64,000 nucleotides of DNA from contig CM060199.1 of the NCBI GenBank assembly GCA_030562195.1, positions 21,286,338-21,350,337 of the forward strand, in the 5' to 3' direction. Origin of the DNA: Nipponacmea schrenckii. Lineage: Eukaryota > Mollusca > Gastropoda > Lottiidae. The notes under the pieces were generated by a model that saw nothing but the letters and a program-made list of their open reading frames with translations, searched no databases and had not been told where the DNA came from. Within the stretch, counting starts at the first letter, position 1, and every line of letters begins with the position of its first letter. A program made the translations under genes and the position numbers. This document shows positions 1 through 12,369 of this stretch, in pieces.

Positions 1-1701
1 ATGTCGATGATATATTTATGTTGCAAACGATTCAATTTCATTTGCTATTTATGTAGCCGTATTGTAGAATTCGGAAAGGATCAAAGAATAACTAAAAATA
101 TTTCACTAGCGTAACTGTAGTCTAGTGTCGATATTTCTTTCTGGAGTTATTTGCCCCTTATGCCAAGTTTGGTCACTTGGTGTGCTGAAAGTCGTCTGCA
201 GCAGTCATTCTCAATCTGTGCTTGCTGCTTGGTCGAACCTACCTGTGCAGTTTGTGGAATTGATTTTAATGGAATTAGTTTTTCTTATGTTAAATTGTGA
301 ATAACGTGAACGTAGGTGATAGGGGAAGGGGGAAAGGATTATATTATTTAGCACCTAGACCTATCTGCAAAAGCAATTCGAGTGGTTAAATGCCTTCATG
401 GAATTATTTTAGAATGAAAGAGATGTATTATTCTTCCTGAGCTAGAAAACTGTGACTGTGAGTGTGATATTAGAGATTAGAGTCGAGTGGGAATGTCTTC
501 ATCCGAGACCTCGACTCCAAAGCGAATTTCTAAGCCTTCTTATTGACACATTTCTATACAGTTCCAAACATCTGCCTCTACTCCAGCATCTGACTAATAA
601 CTATTTTAACAGTTTAGCTGAGGTAGGCCTTAATTGTACTTAGTATAATAAGTAAAGAGTATCTGAAAAACACAATGCACTGGGGCTGTAGCCTGTTTAT
701 GCCAATTTATAGAATAACTGCACCTCCCAAGGTGTGTTCTTTTTAACAAATTTTCTAAATTGAGATTTAAGTCAAATGAATAGGCTACCGGTAGATCTAC
801 ACCTACTAGGAATCACTTAGTTTATCAGGATTGTCTTGGTTTTGGTAGGTAGGCTAGTAAATGAAATTAGAAGTTGGTGTTGTTCAGGGAAGAAATATCA
901 TTTATAAGCTTGGTGGATCTGCACGATTTTTTTCCTTTGCACTTTTTGTATAGGCTAGATCTAATTAAGAGTTAGATCTATTTAATGATTTTCAAACGAA
1001 TAAAATGAATTGTACAGGCATTGCAATATTTAATTCTTCGGAAATCTATGTTTTTCTTTAGGAGAAATGTCTTAAGTCTGATGGTGGGATACAGCTTCTT
1101 AGCATGAATATAAAATTTTAGTTCTCAACTCAAGAATGGTCAAATTGAGTATTATATTCATGAGTGACCTTTCCTGGTGTCATAAGATAAAGTAACAGAA
1201 TCCCTTAAATTTAAAATCTGGAAAACTAAAAAAAACTAAATAATTTTTTAAGCACGCTTAATCAATTGAAAATGTGGTAAATTAAAAATTATACTTGAAA
1301 AAGTTTCAAAAATATACTATTTACATAATTTATGTCTACATGAAAGTTAATTAAGAATTTTTGATATAGAATAAGTAGGAAACATGTTTCTCAACAATTA
1401 GGCGCTTGTCTTAGTAGTTTTGTAGCACTTAACAAAAAGTAAACAAGTTATAGTTTGATGTTATGATATTTGGACTTTTTTTTATCTAAAGCTTTTGGAT
1501 AAGTTACGCAAAGACGTTTTTTTTAGATTTGGTGCTTAAAGCTTGAAGAAATTTGAACAAAGAATTTTTTCAATCTCTTCAAAAAAACAGAATGCCCCTA
1601 AGTACCATATCTAAACCTTTATATTTTTATCTGGAGATAATCTTAAGCCTTCGTTTAATGAATAGTCATTATACAGTAACTAGATATTTCATATTTTTCA
1701 G
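1..1701. other. Non-coding upstream/intron 1 sequence
   Basis: No supported gene. The stretch ends in a splice acceptor: a T-rich tract followed by CAG at 1699-1701. It is therefore most simply read as the 3' part of an intron lying between an unseen 5'-UTR exon and the first coding exon. The first about 320 bases are somewhat richer in G+C and could include a non-coding first exon, but no core promoter or reliable donor could be identified. Short open frames at 452-643 and 1553-1744 show no recognisable protein; the second crosses the acceptor. Confidence 0.55.
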
Positions 1702-1782
1702 GGATATCAAGAACTTTGATATAAACATGGTAAACCAAAGCTGATAACATTTTATTTTACAACTGTTTCATGAGCTGAAAAC
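1702..1782 (+). other. 5' UTR part of the first coding exon, with two small uORFs
   Basis: The exon starts after the CAG acceptor at 1699-1701 and carries 81 bases of leader before the NCX start. Two upstream ATGs are visible. The first, at 1727, has A at -3 and G at +4 and opens a five-codon frame (MVNQS) ending with TGA at 1742-1744. The second, at 1770, has a weak context and encodes only Met-Ser before TGA at 1776-1778, four bases before the main ATG. Both could reduce or gate translation of the exchanger. The exon boundary is predicted from splice consensus only. Confidence 0.6.
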
Positions 1783-3599
1783 ATGGCTTTTTCTTACCTT
1801 AGATCCAAATTACTTTCTAATTTGCCGATTATGAACAAGTGTGGAATTATCATTGCCTTTTTCCTGGTAGTCTTAGCCAATATTCCAGAAAGTTTTGCAC
1901 AAACTTCACCCATCACTGTTTCTGAAGATGAGCTGACTTCTACCGCTGAGAATGTTACAGAAAAAGTATGTACCAAAACTGCAGAAAAATGTAAGAAAGG
2001 TGTTATTTTACCGTTGTGGACACCTGTTGGTGGATTAAGTGATGGAGACAAGGCTGCCAGAGCAACTGTTTACATGGCAGCCATGATCTATATGTTTCTA
2101 GGAGTGTCCATCATTGCTGACCGCTTTATGGCAGCTATTGAAGTTATTACATCTAAAGAAAAAGAGGTTGTAGTCAAAAAGCCTGATGGTGATACTACTG
2201 TTGTCAATGTTAGAATTTGGAATGAAACTGTTTCGAACTTGTCTCTAATGGCATTGGGCTCATCAGCCCCAGAAATTCTGCTTTCAGTTATTGAAATTTG
2301 TGGAAATAAGTTTGAAGCAGGAGATCTTGGGCCTTCTACTATTGTTGGTAGTGCAGCTTTCAACTTGTTTATTATCACAGCCATTTGTGTTTATTGTATT
2401 CCCAATAATGAAGTGCGACGAATAAAGCATTTGGGTGTTTTTTTCATTACTGCAACATGGAGTATTTTTGCTTATTTATGGCTATATTTCATTTTGTCAG
2501 TAACATCACCTGGCATAGTCTCTGTTCCAGAGGCTGTCTTCACCTTCCTCTTCTTCCCAGGAACTGTTATTACAGCTTATATTGCTGACCGAAAGATCCT
2601 TGTGTATCGTTTTTTTTCCAAAAAGTATCGTGCTAGTAATAGGAAAGGTGTTATTGTTCAATCTGAGGGCTATGGTGATCAAGAGATGGCTGATGGCAAG
2701 TCAAATCACGTTGGAGAAGAAGTAGACTTCAAGGGCCTTAATTCAGAGGATAGTGAAGTTAAGGAATTTGAGAAACATAGAATGGAATACATTGAGATCA
2801 TGAGAGAATTAAGGAAAAAACATCCTAATGTTGACATGAAAACATTAGAAGAAATGGCCGAATTTGAAGCTGTAAATCGAGGTCCAAAGAGTAGAGCTTT
2901 CTATAGAATCCAAGCTACACGTAAACTGACTGGTAGTGGCAATGTTATTAAAAAGTCCAAAATCGAAGCCAGATCTGAAGCCAGTGAGGCTAAAACAGAA
3001 GTAAAAGATGATGATCCTATCACTAAAGTTTATTTTGATCCAGGTCACTATACTGTCATGGAAAATGTTGGCTCCTTCTTTCTCACTGTAACAAGAGAAG
3101 GTGGAGATTTATCCAAGACTGTCTACGTGGATTACAAAACTGAGGATGGCACTGCTAATGCAGGACATGATTTTGAATATGCTGAGGGAACTCTAGTATT
3201 TTATCCCCTGGAAACTCACAAGCAGTTTAGTGTGTCCATCATTGATGATGAATTGTTTGAAGAAGATGAGCATTTCTATGTTCAGCTGAGTAATTTACGT
3301 ATTGGTGACTCACAAGGACTATTTGAAAATGATCGTGTTGAAAGTCTTGCTCAGATTGTCAACCCCTCAATGGCTACTGTCATGATTCTTGATGATGATC
3401 ATCCTGGTATCTTCCATTTTGAAGAAAGTGAAACTGTTGTCACTGAATCTATAGGAGAAATGCACATTAAAGTTGTTCGTTCATCTGGTGCAAGAGGAAC
3501 TGTTAAGATACCATATACAACCTGTGATGGAACAGCTAAAGCAGGAAAGGATTATGAGCTGGTTAGTGGAGAACTGACCTTTGGAAACGATGAAGCTGA
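1783..3599 (+). CDS. Na+/Ca2+ exchanger (NCX/SLC8/Calx family), first coding exon
   Basis: This exon encodes the N-terminal 605 residues plus two bases of codon 606 of a plasma-membrane exchanger that extrudes Ca2+ against Na+ entry. A signal peptide spans about residues 17-39, with likely cleavage near Ala39. N57 lies in an N-glycosylation sequon, and C63 and C70 could form the extracellular disulfide. Membrane segments lie near 94-116, 150-172, 185-206, 216-240 and 246-268. The alpha-1 transport repeat spans about 156-203, with GSSAPE (159-164) and GSAAFN (189-194). A basic XIP-like autoinhibitory segment lies at 270-289. CBD1 covers about 411-541 with acidic Ca2+ ligands IIDDE (486-490) and DDDHPG (537-542); CBD2 begins near 543. 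The ATG at 1783 has a good context (A at -3, G at +4); Met17 is an alternative start. The exon ends GA|GTAAGT at 3599/3600; reading on gives an artefactual stop at 3601. The frame is intact throughout. Confidence 0.96.
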
Positions 3600-4129
3600 G
3601 TAAGTACTTATTTTTTATTTTTTGAAGTAATGATAATGCTGTCAAATTGGAAAGACATTCTTACTTTGCTCATCATGGCACCCAAACCACATCCTCTATA
3701 CAGACATCCTTAACACATTTTTTTGAAAATTCCCCACTGACTTACTTATAATCCATAGAAGGAAACACATAATAAACTGGCACCCACTCTAAAACAACAT
3801 ACTGACATTTGAAAAGTCATCACTGAATTACTATAATTAACAGGCACCCCCTCACAAACGCAATTTGGCATCATAATGAAAAGAAACTAAGTAAAACCAG
3901 CAACTCTGGATTATCAATCAGTAGGTAATCTGTTGACAATGTTAAAGGTAAGAATGACATATGTGCCTTGACAATGACAATTATCAAAATAAACGAGAAC
4001 TCAATAAAAAATTTCCAAGTAAAATATCAATGTCTATTGGTGTAATGATTGAATATTTCTCCAATGATATTAACTTACACCTTTATGGATTACATACATC
4101 AGAGATTTAAGTAGCCTAATACTACCCCT

Positions 4130-4318
4130 TTAACCCTTTCAACCCTATAAGCCGGTATACTGGCTTATCCTTATATGACATATACCCTATGAGCCAGTAA
4201 ACCGGCTGTTGTCAAGTGACGTCATACAACGTTAACATCATACAAATGAAGAAAAATTGCTTGGAGCTCAGGGTATATGACGTTCTATCTAAATTACACT
4301 CAGGGTTCAAAGGGTTAA
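4130..4318. mobile_element. piggyBac-like MITE with TTAA target duplication
   Basis: A 181-bp element (4134-4314) is bounded by TTAA at 4130-4133 and 4315-4318. Its terminal inverted repeats start CCCTTTCAACCCT on the left and end AGGGTTCAAAGGG on the right, differing at one position. Inside, GCCGGTATACTGGCT near 4152 is answered by its inverted copy AGCCAGTAAACCGGC near 4193, with one mismatch. TTAA targets, CCCTTT-type termini and internal inverted repeats are typical of piggyBac. It has no coding capacity, so it is a non-autonomous derivative. Confidence 0.85.
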
Positions 4319-7150
4319 ACTGGTTTTTCAAATTGGTCTGGTTGTGTTCTGGATAAGAGGGGTTTCACTGTACTTAAGTGACACTGGCTTCAATCATATT
4401 ATGGTCTAAGGAAAAGATTGATGGTTTCCATGGTTGCCATAATTGTTGAGTTGGATCCAGTAAAAATAACACACTGGATTTTTTACAGCACAAAATATAA
4501 AGACATGAATACATTTTTACATAATTAGTGTTAGAATGATTAATGCTTTTTTAGTTACAATATTGTGAATGCGTTATGCAGCTCATAAAATTTTAGTTAT
4601 TTATTGAATCTATCTAAAATAAGACCAAAATTTCTTTCTACTTTTTTATTAACTTGAGTGAGGCCTGAGTGAACGATTATTGATATTAAATCAGTTTCTG
4701 TTTGCCTATGAATTAGTCACCATCAAGATTTGTCTGCGGAAAAGAAGCTCTTTGAAAATGATATCTCAAATCATATCTTTTAGAACTAGAAATGAAGTGT
4801 CTAAAAGATAAACAACTTTTAATTTGTTTAGATTAAATGGGTAATAAGGCTTGGAAGTTTGTTTAATTCTTCTAGACTATTGGCATTTTTCTTCAAATTG
4901 GAAAATAGTATGTAACCTGCTTCTGACTGGGAAAATGTACTTAAATAACTAACATTTTGAGATTGTTTCAAGTCTGGCTGTGATATTAAGTTCAAGAAAC
5001 AATTCTGGTAAATCAGATATGATAAATTCTTTTATTTCAACTTTTGAGTGCATTTAGATCTTTTGTGAAAGACTTGTTTGTATTGAATTTGATGCTTGAA
5101 ATGAACGTGAGGAAGGTGCAGAAACTGGAATCGGTTATAGCTCTTAAATTTTAAAGATTATGATACTTTTAGATAACATGTTCAAACAAAAAAACAACCT
5201 TATTAAGTATGGTAACACATCTAAAGTGTTAAGGTTGCAAAAATGACTAAATGATGTGAATTTTATTCAGAGTAGAAGTTAATCTGGCAATGGAGTCTTC
5301 TTCCGCCTACATTTCAATATTGTTTTAATTAACCCAATTTCTAAACCAAATTTATTAATGTTTAAGACAGATTCCTCTGTCTTGGTTTAATGTTGAATAG
5401 ACACGTTCTTAAAAATTGTGTAGAAAGTCTGTTAATTCCCAGGATAGCTGACTACAATGTAAGAAGTTAAGGAATGCAAGGCGATATCTTGAGCTTCCAT
5501 AACAGACTAATTGAAAGAACATGCACCTTGAAGAAGGCAGTGAAGAAAAGTATATGTTCATTATGTGCCTACTGAGTTTATGATAATAAACTTGAGAGTA
5601 GTTATTTTGCAATTATTTTGATATAAATTTGTATCCAACCTAACCACGCTCTGTGCATCCTTACATTGATACTTAATGAAAAATATTTGATTTATTGTTT
5701 TAAAATCATTTGTTTTGATCATTTTTAGAATAATCTCTTTGTCTTTAGTTTTGGTATACATGTTTTTGTTTTATTTGTTTTATTTATACGATAATTACTC
5801 ATGTCATGCTACAACTTAAAATTGTCAGAATATCTGTGACATCAAAGGTTAATATTAAGCATATACACTGGTAGAACAGATAGATTCCAGAACCGGTACC
5901 ACAAAACAAGTATCTTAATATAATTTTGCATACACAGTCAAAGAGACAGTACTTTCCAGAAGTAGGCTTACAATGTTCTGTAGATACCAGTAGAGGTTTT
6001 GGTAAATACATAAAACTGACATAAATAATAATAATTCAGTACTTAGGAATATATAGTGGATATTATCAGTTAGTGTTGGCAACAAACTATTCTAACAATG
6101 TCGTCACTAGGGTACTGCTTGTTCTAAAGATCATAATCATATTCTGATGATTAAATCTTCTTGTCAGAATGGTTTGATCTTGTTAACATAAGTTAGATTA
6201 CATGAATAAATATGTTTTATGCAATGCATGTAGCCATAATCAGGTTTACCAATTTAATCAAAGGTTGTCATATTTAGAATTACCCCACATTTTGTTGCAA
6301 AATCATTTTAGTAGGTCATAGCAGTAGGCCTACCCGTATCCAAAGATTGCTTGTAAATTTACATTTGCGGTAAAATGGATTTTTGAGTTTAAACCACTCA
6401 TGCATATATAGTAAGCTTGTAGAGTACAAACTGTCAAATTGATACATATATCTATCTTCCTTCTTCAAAACATGATTTAACCAGCTGTTGGCAATATCAA
6501 ATCCCTTCTGTTAACTATTCAAACATTGAAAATAGTTTGGTGTCAGATTGCTCTCAAACTATCAAGGCATTGAGTACAATTGAAGCCTCAATATAAATTA
6601 GCATACCATGTATTAATTTTGTTGATGTGATTAGCCTTATTATTATTAAATGGAATTCATTTTGGAAATATTTTTCTCTATGTTCCAAAGAATTCAGAAT
6701 AACATCCATAGTTTATCAGATCTAAACTAATAATTTAATTTGAAATCATATTTGAACCTACTGGTACATAAATTTTAAATTGATGGTGATCCTGTTGAGT
6801 TGACACATGTTTAGGGCATACAAATTATGTATGGGTCTTACATAGAAATAAGGATCGAATCTCAATATTAGGAGATTTGATAAGCCAAAAATGTTCAAAA
6901 TTTCAACCAGGCCTTGAAATCTTATTTAAAGACTTAGAAATGACTTTAAATGTGATTTTAAGGCTTTCTTAATAATATAGTGAGTGAAGGAAAAGTTCAA
7001 AATGGTTGTGAGCTACATTTGTGTGTAATATCCGTATCTGGTTTTGTGTGATTTTTTGTAACATCTAGAATATTCTACCTTACTAGTCCTATGACTCATC
7101 TCATGTCTGATTGCCTCTATCAACACAAGTTTTGGGAATGGAGGTTTAAA

Positions 7151-7697
7151 GATCAAGCAATATAGATTTAAAGTTATTATTTAACCCTTTTGAGTGAAAT
7201 GCTCAAGAAATTGCCCATCAGTGATAAAAGGATTGATCCTGGTTCTTGTCACATGGCAGCTTCCATGAACTCTCTGTCTTAATCACTAAAGGATTAAGGT
7301 AGTACAAAGGTATCAAACGAGAGCTAATTATATGCCCAGATCATTTGAGTCCTTTGGTGCTAAGCTATGGTACATTATTTTTCACATTTTATTACTAGAT
7401 ATTTAAATCCGTAGCAATCCGTAAGATCAAGCAATATAGATTTAAAGTTATTATTTAACCCTTTTGAGTGAAATGCTCAAGAAATTGCCCATCAGTGATA
7501 AAAGGATTGATCCTGGTTCTTGTCACATGGCAGCTTCCATGAACTCTCTGTCTTAATCACTAAAGGATTAAGGTAGTACAAAGGTATCAAACGAGAGCTA
7601 ATTATATGCCCAGATCATTTGAGTCCTTTGGTGCTAGGCTATGGTACATGATTTTTCACATTTTATTACTAGATATTTAAATCCGTAGCAATAGTCA
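7151..7697. repeat. Recent 274-bp tandem duplication
   Basis: The block beginning GATCAAGCAATATAG at 7151 starts again at 7425, a period of 274 bases. The two units run head to tail and differ at about two positions over their length (near 7366 and 7380 compared with 7640 and 7654). The unit is non-coding and its low divergence implies a recent duplication or an assembly artefact. Confidence 0.92.
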
Positions 7698-8544
7698 TTT
7701 AATGAAACAATCTAATAATATTTGAGGGAGTGAAAAGTTGGCATTTATCATCAATTATTGAAGCTAATGATTATAATAATTTCTTGATCAAACTAATAAG
7801 AACTCATTATCTTTTCTCTCATGAATATTTATTTGAACAGTACTGGTATATATTTGCTCAACCACTTTCAAATTGCAGAAAAAAAAATTTTCCTCACCTA
7901 GTACTAATGTATGATACTGGTACTCACTTATCTAAGGAAGTAAAACTCTATTCATCTCTTGATCTAAGAATGTTATTTTCTTTCATAATTTCCTCCTTAT
8001 TGTGGTGACCTCAGTCAAGAATGATATGATTAAGGTTGTTTGTTTTGGTAGGAGTTATCTTCATTAAATTACATGGTACTATTAAAGGGATTGTAAAGAG
8101 GTTTTTTCAACTTACTGTGTATAATGTAACTATTCCAACAACCGTTAATGCCAATCCACAGTTACATCATCGTACCCTGAGTGGAATTGCAAGATGCTTG
8201 ACATAGAAATCTTGGACAAGTTCTTTATGATTCTGTTCTATGATAAAAAGTTTTATCATGAAGATTTATTCAAAAATACCTCGAACTGGGAATTTTACTG
8301 TCTATTTTGATGTCTTATATAACACAAAGTCTCAAGTAATGATAAGTCAATTTAACTTTCAGTGAGAATAATTCTATAATTTTCTATTTCAGATTTTAGC
8401 ATTTTCCATTTGAGAATTTTCAAATTCACTAGTTTCATTTAAGGAAAGTCATAACTTCTTAATTGCTGACAAAAAGCCATTAAATTTAACACAAATTTTA
8501 ATTTGAAACAATTAAGCTTATATGAAAATATTAAAAACTAGAAT

Positions 8545-10067
8545 TGCTTACAATTATGAACGTATTTCGAGAGCCTTAAAATATTTTGTAGGCTAAATTT
8601 GCAATGACCTACATCTAGACAATATATTGAATATCATTTTACCTAGTTTTCAAAGTCATAAAATAATTAGGTCACACCTTCCGTAACGGTTAATGATGGC
8701 GAAAATATGAAAATTATAATTTTTTGCTGTATTTAGGTACACTTATCTCTATGAATTTTTTAAGTAAGCCAAATTAAAAAATATCTACTCGTAGACAATA
8801 TATTGAATATGATTTGACCTAATTTTCAAGGTCATAGATTAAGTGGGTCACACCTTCCGTAGCCGTTAAAGTGACCTAATTTTGAAAAAATCGAAATTTA
8901 AATAATTCGGAAGAAAATACAAAATTTGAAAATCGGTCTCCAAGAAAAGGTAGATAAGGCCACACCAAATGGATTGATTGGTCGACGGATTTGCCGCACG
9001 GAAATAATCAAAAATATAATTTTTTTTTTTTGAAAAAAAAAATTGCCGCACGTAATTTTCTGTCTCAAAATCCGACGACCGAAAATTTTCATACGATCAT
9101 GTTTTTTTGTGGTACTTGATTGCTAAATTCAATGTTATCTAGTTTTTTGTTTTGTTTTTTCTTATCGTCATCTAAAGAAATATGTCCCTTCTCGTGTCGA
9201 CGTGTGTCTCTGAGAATAACAACAAGTTGACAAAACAGAGACACCTTAATTTTTAGTGCTAAAAATGTTTATTCTAAGATATTGTCTCTACCGTACTGAG
9301 GCTTGCATGAAAACTATTAATGTATTTCTTAAATATGGGCTTTTTGTGATTTGTACAATTCGAAGCAGCTTTGATAAATAATCTCTGAACTGTCAGAAAT
9401 GTTGAAGGACATCACATGATCAGTGCATATTTACGAGAATCTGCGAGGTGGTTGCATTCGATTTTTGCTCCCGGGGTGACACCACCACTATGATTCCAAT
9501 AGAAAACGACACTCATCGAACGCGCCGAAAAGTCCAAACAGACAATCAAACAAGTGTAACACTATTGATAAAATGTGCCGGCAAAGTAAATTTCATTACT
9601 TGGCCACCGGACAAGTGGTTTATTTCCAAATCTTTCATTAATTCGAAAATCGTATGTATCGTTAAAAATACTGCACTTCTGCACGAAAAATACATCGCTT
9701 TGTATCGATGCGATCGGCTGATTTCGAACCCTGCCGTATTAACTGCATGATCAAACGCATATTCTGATCTGACCGGAGGTGATTCTATTACTGACTAAGA
9801 TAATGAATAACGGATAAACAGTAATCTTCGGTTTCGTTTTTATGAAGTGCTGATTTATTGGCTCTTGGTAATATTTTAGTTTCATGTTTTTAGATTTTTT
9901 CTTGGATTATACACTATTACAGAATAAACAGAACAAAAAAAAATAAAAATAAATATAAAATCGCATGTATTTGGACGCACTATAATCCACAGAGCAAAAT
10001 TAATTAATATAAAAAAAATAAATAAAAATTCGCACTTCTATTTTGATACACCAGAATCCGAGGAACA

Positions 10068-10099
<32 letters not shown>

Positions 10100-10893
10100 T
10101 TCGCTCGCTCGCTCCCTTTTTTCAAGCTGAGATCCGTAGACCAATTGTTTTGTTTGGTGTGGCCTAATGATCCATTGTATCTATGTGCTAAATTTCATCA
10201 AAATCGGTCTATCAGTAGTGTCTGAATTTCGGATTTAAGAATTGTTACGAAAATTCAAAATGGCGGCCGATATGGCAGCTTGACCTAATTGTTTAGGTCA
10301 AATCAATTACTATTGACAAGTTATTTATAAAGCAGTTTTCACTTTTCACCTAGCAGTTATAGACCAGAAGTTACGTAATTACGTCATTTGAGTCTAAACC
10401 GGAAGTGGATTTTTTTTTTTAACATTTAAAAAAAAATTATAATCATATCGCCTATCAACTGGTAAAGTTTCAAAATTTTACCATTTATATTAAAGGAGAA
10501 ATCACGGTCTGAAATTTTTGCCGATGACCCTTGAATATTAAATTGCAAATCGTGGGTAAAATATTTAACCTAATTGCATAAAACCTATAATTGTTAGTTG
10601 ACAAATACATTGAAGTTTTCAAATCTGAAAATCCGGTCAAAATCGAACTGAAAATAAACTTGCTAAAGCAAAAAAACCTCAACTTCCGGTTCTCACTTCC
10701 TGTCAGAGATAGAACTTCCGTTTTTGTTTTATTTGATAATAGAAATCATTCTAAGATCAACTGTAGATTTAGAATTTCTGCACCTTTTACCAGTTTTTCT
10801 GCAAACTCATCCAAGAATTACAAAAAAAAAAAAAAAAAAAAAAATAAAATAATCCGAACGATTACAATACGTTTTCGCCAAAGTCGAAATACG
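8545..10893 (+). repeat. R1 interspersed repeat, copy 1 (interrupted)
   Basis: The family is defined by strong similarity to 36782-37913. Copy 1 consists of 8545-8957 and 10165-10893, separated by an inserted Harbinger-like element. Shared landmarks are CTTACAATTATGAACG at the left, a run of 20 or more A near 10820-10843, and an end of GTTTTCGCCAAAGTCG. The left and right ends also share an imperfect direct motif (TTACAAT, ACGT, TTTCG). No convincing coding sequence is present. Short open frames at 10485-10682 and 10591-10896 lie inside it and recur in copy 2, so they are repeat-derived. I could not assign a superfamily. Confidence 0.85.
8955..10167. mobile_element. Harbinger-like element with TAA duplication, inside R1 copy 1
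   Basis: The element (8958-10164, 1207 bp) starts GGCCACACCAAA and ends TTTGGTGTGGCC. The inverted termini extend imperfectly for about 33 bases. It is flanked by TAA at 8955-8957 and 10165-10167, while R1 copy 2 has a single TAA at 37191-37193 at the corresponding place. A 3-bp TAA duplication with GG...CC termini fits PIF/Harbinger. A 100-codon open frame at 9448-9750 has no recognisable transposase motif, so the element appears non-autonomous. It contains A-rich and TCGC-rich simple sequence near 10067-10115. Confidence 0.85.
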
Positions 10894-12369
10894 TAATAAA
10901 ATACATCTGGTGTATGCTGAAATTCATGAACCAAGTCCAAATTGAACCTTGAACCAAATTGTTTTGCTATCTCTTTACCGTTTACTGACGTAAGGGGTGG
11001 TGACTGCTCTTTTTAATTTCTTTTTTAGGAAGGGCATGTTATGCAGTCATAGACGCCATCTTGTGAACTGGAAGAGCATTTCCATCAGAATACATTTGGT
11101 TTGTCAGTATTACCAGTCTAATCCAATCAGACTTTGTTACAAAATTGTTTTTTTTTCTGTACTTTATTAATGCAAGTAGGTCAGCAATAAATTTCATGAA
11201 ATTAATGTATTTCAAAAAAAGTTCAACCCTGATTTATTTTGTTTTACTTCTATTTTCCATTTAGTTGAACCAATTCTTGAAAAATAGCAAAAAAAAAGAA
11301 AAATCGGCATGGGAAGAGCAATTACATTTCAGAACACGAATTCTGTGAATTCCATCTGTTTTCCGAGATTGCGGAAAATCATTGGCATTATTCTGGATAC
11401 ACAAGGATTTGAAGTTTCAAATTTTGATAGTCAAAGTCCCTTTTAACACTTATATTTAGCAGATCCTGTTTCCGAGACTATGGTTACTAGTATGATTGTT
11501 GAATCTGTTCCTTTCAATGAAGACAAGACAAATTCTTACAGTTTAATTATGATTGATACTCCTGGCAGTAAGCTAATTATTGTCTTGTATGGCGGCATAA
11601 ATCAGTAAACTAAACAGTATTTATAGATTAAAATGGCAACCTTGAAATAAATGATCAACTAGGCCTAATAATAAAATTGAAATATTGGGTGTGTCTAGTT
11701 ACCAGAAATGAACAAATTTAAAGATTGTAGTTATAATTGACCATACAATAATTATTGTATCAGATGAAAGTTATTAACCCCAGTATTAATCTTAGCCTGG
11801 TATACTTTGGATTTAGGGGCGTGGAAATAAAATTGTTGCAATGTAGAAGGAAATAATAAGAGAGTGAAGGTCATGTTTAATCAAAACACATAATTGATTA
11901 TTAGATATTTTAAGGCACATTTTTAAGTTTATTTCTAGTTCAATTCATTTCTTCATTGTCTTTGTTAATCTAAAAATTTAATGAGACACTGCTTTGATTT
12001 GGTTTATGTTCTCAAACAAAGTGTCTAAAACATTTGATATGATTGGCTAAGATTTTTCTTATAAGATTTCAGATCAAATTTACATTGGACAATGTTTAGT
12101 TATGAATATGTATGATTTTCCTCACTTTTAAATCTAAGGCCTTGAAGAAGTATGATAAATTTGTTGGCTTTTACAGTGTTTTAAAATGTAAAGCGTTTGA
12201 TTTAGTTCAATTTACTAGGTTTTGATAAGCTTTCTTCTTAAGGTCAGGAATTAATGATATTGTAATGGTTTGAGTTGTCAGGAGTATAAAAAATTTAAAG
12301 CCAACAATACAGACAACTTCTCTTGGGATGCTATTGAATTACAAAATAATATACGGTACGGTAGTATAA

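Noticed and set aside
5409..5761. Overlapping minus-strand open frames
   Set aside because: No recognisable protein; two frames overlap in the same AT-rich stretch, typical of chance.
9448..9750. 100-codon plus-strand open frame inside the Harbinger-like element
   Set aside because: No transposase or Myb-like motif could be seen; absent from R1 copy 2 together with the element. Recorded only as part of the element.
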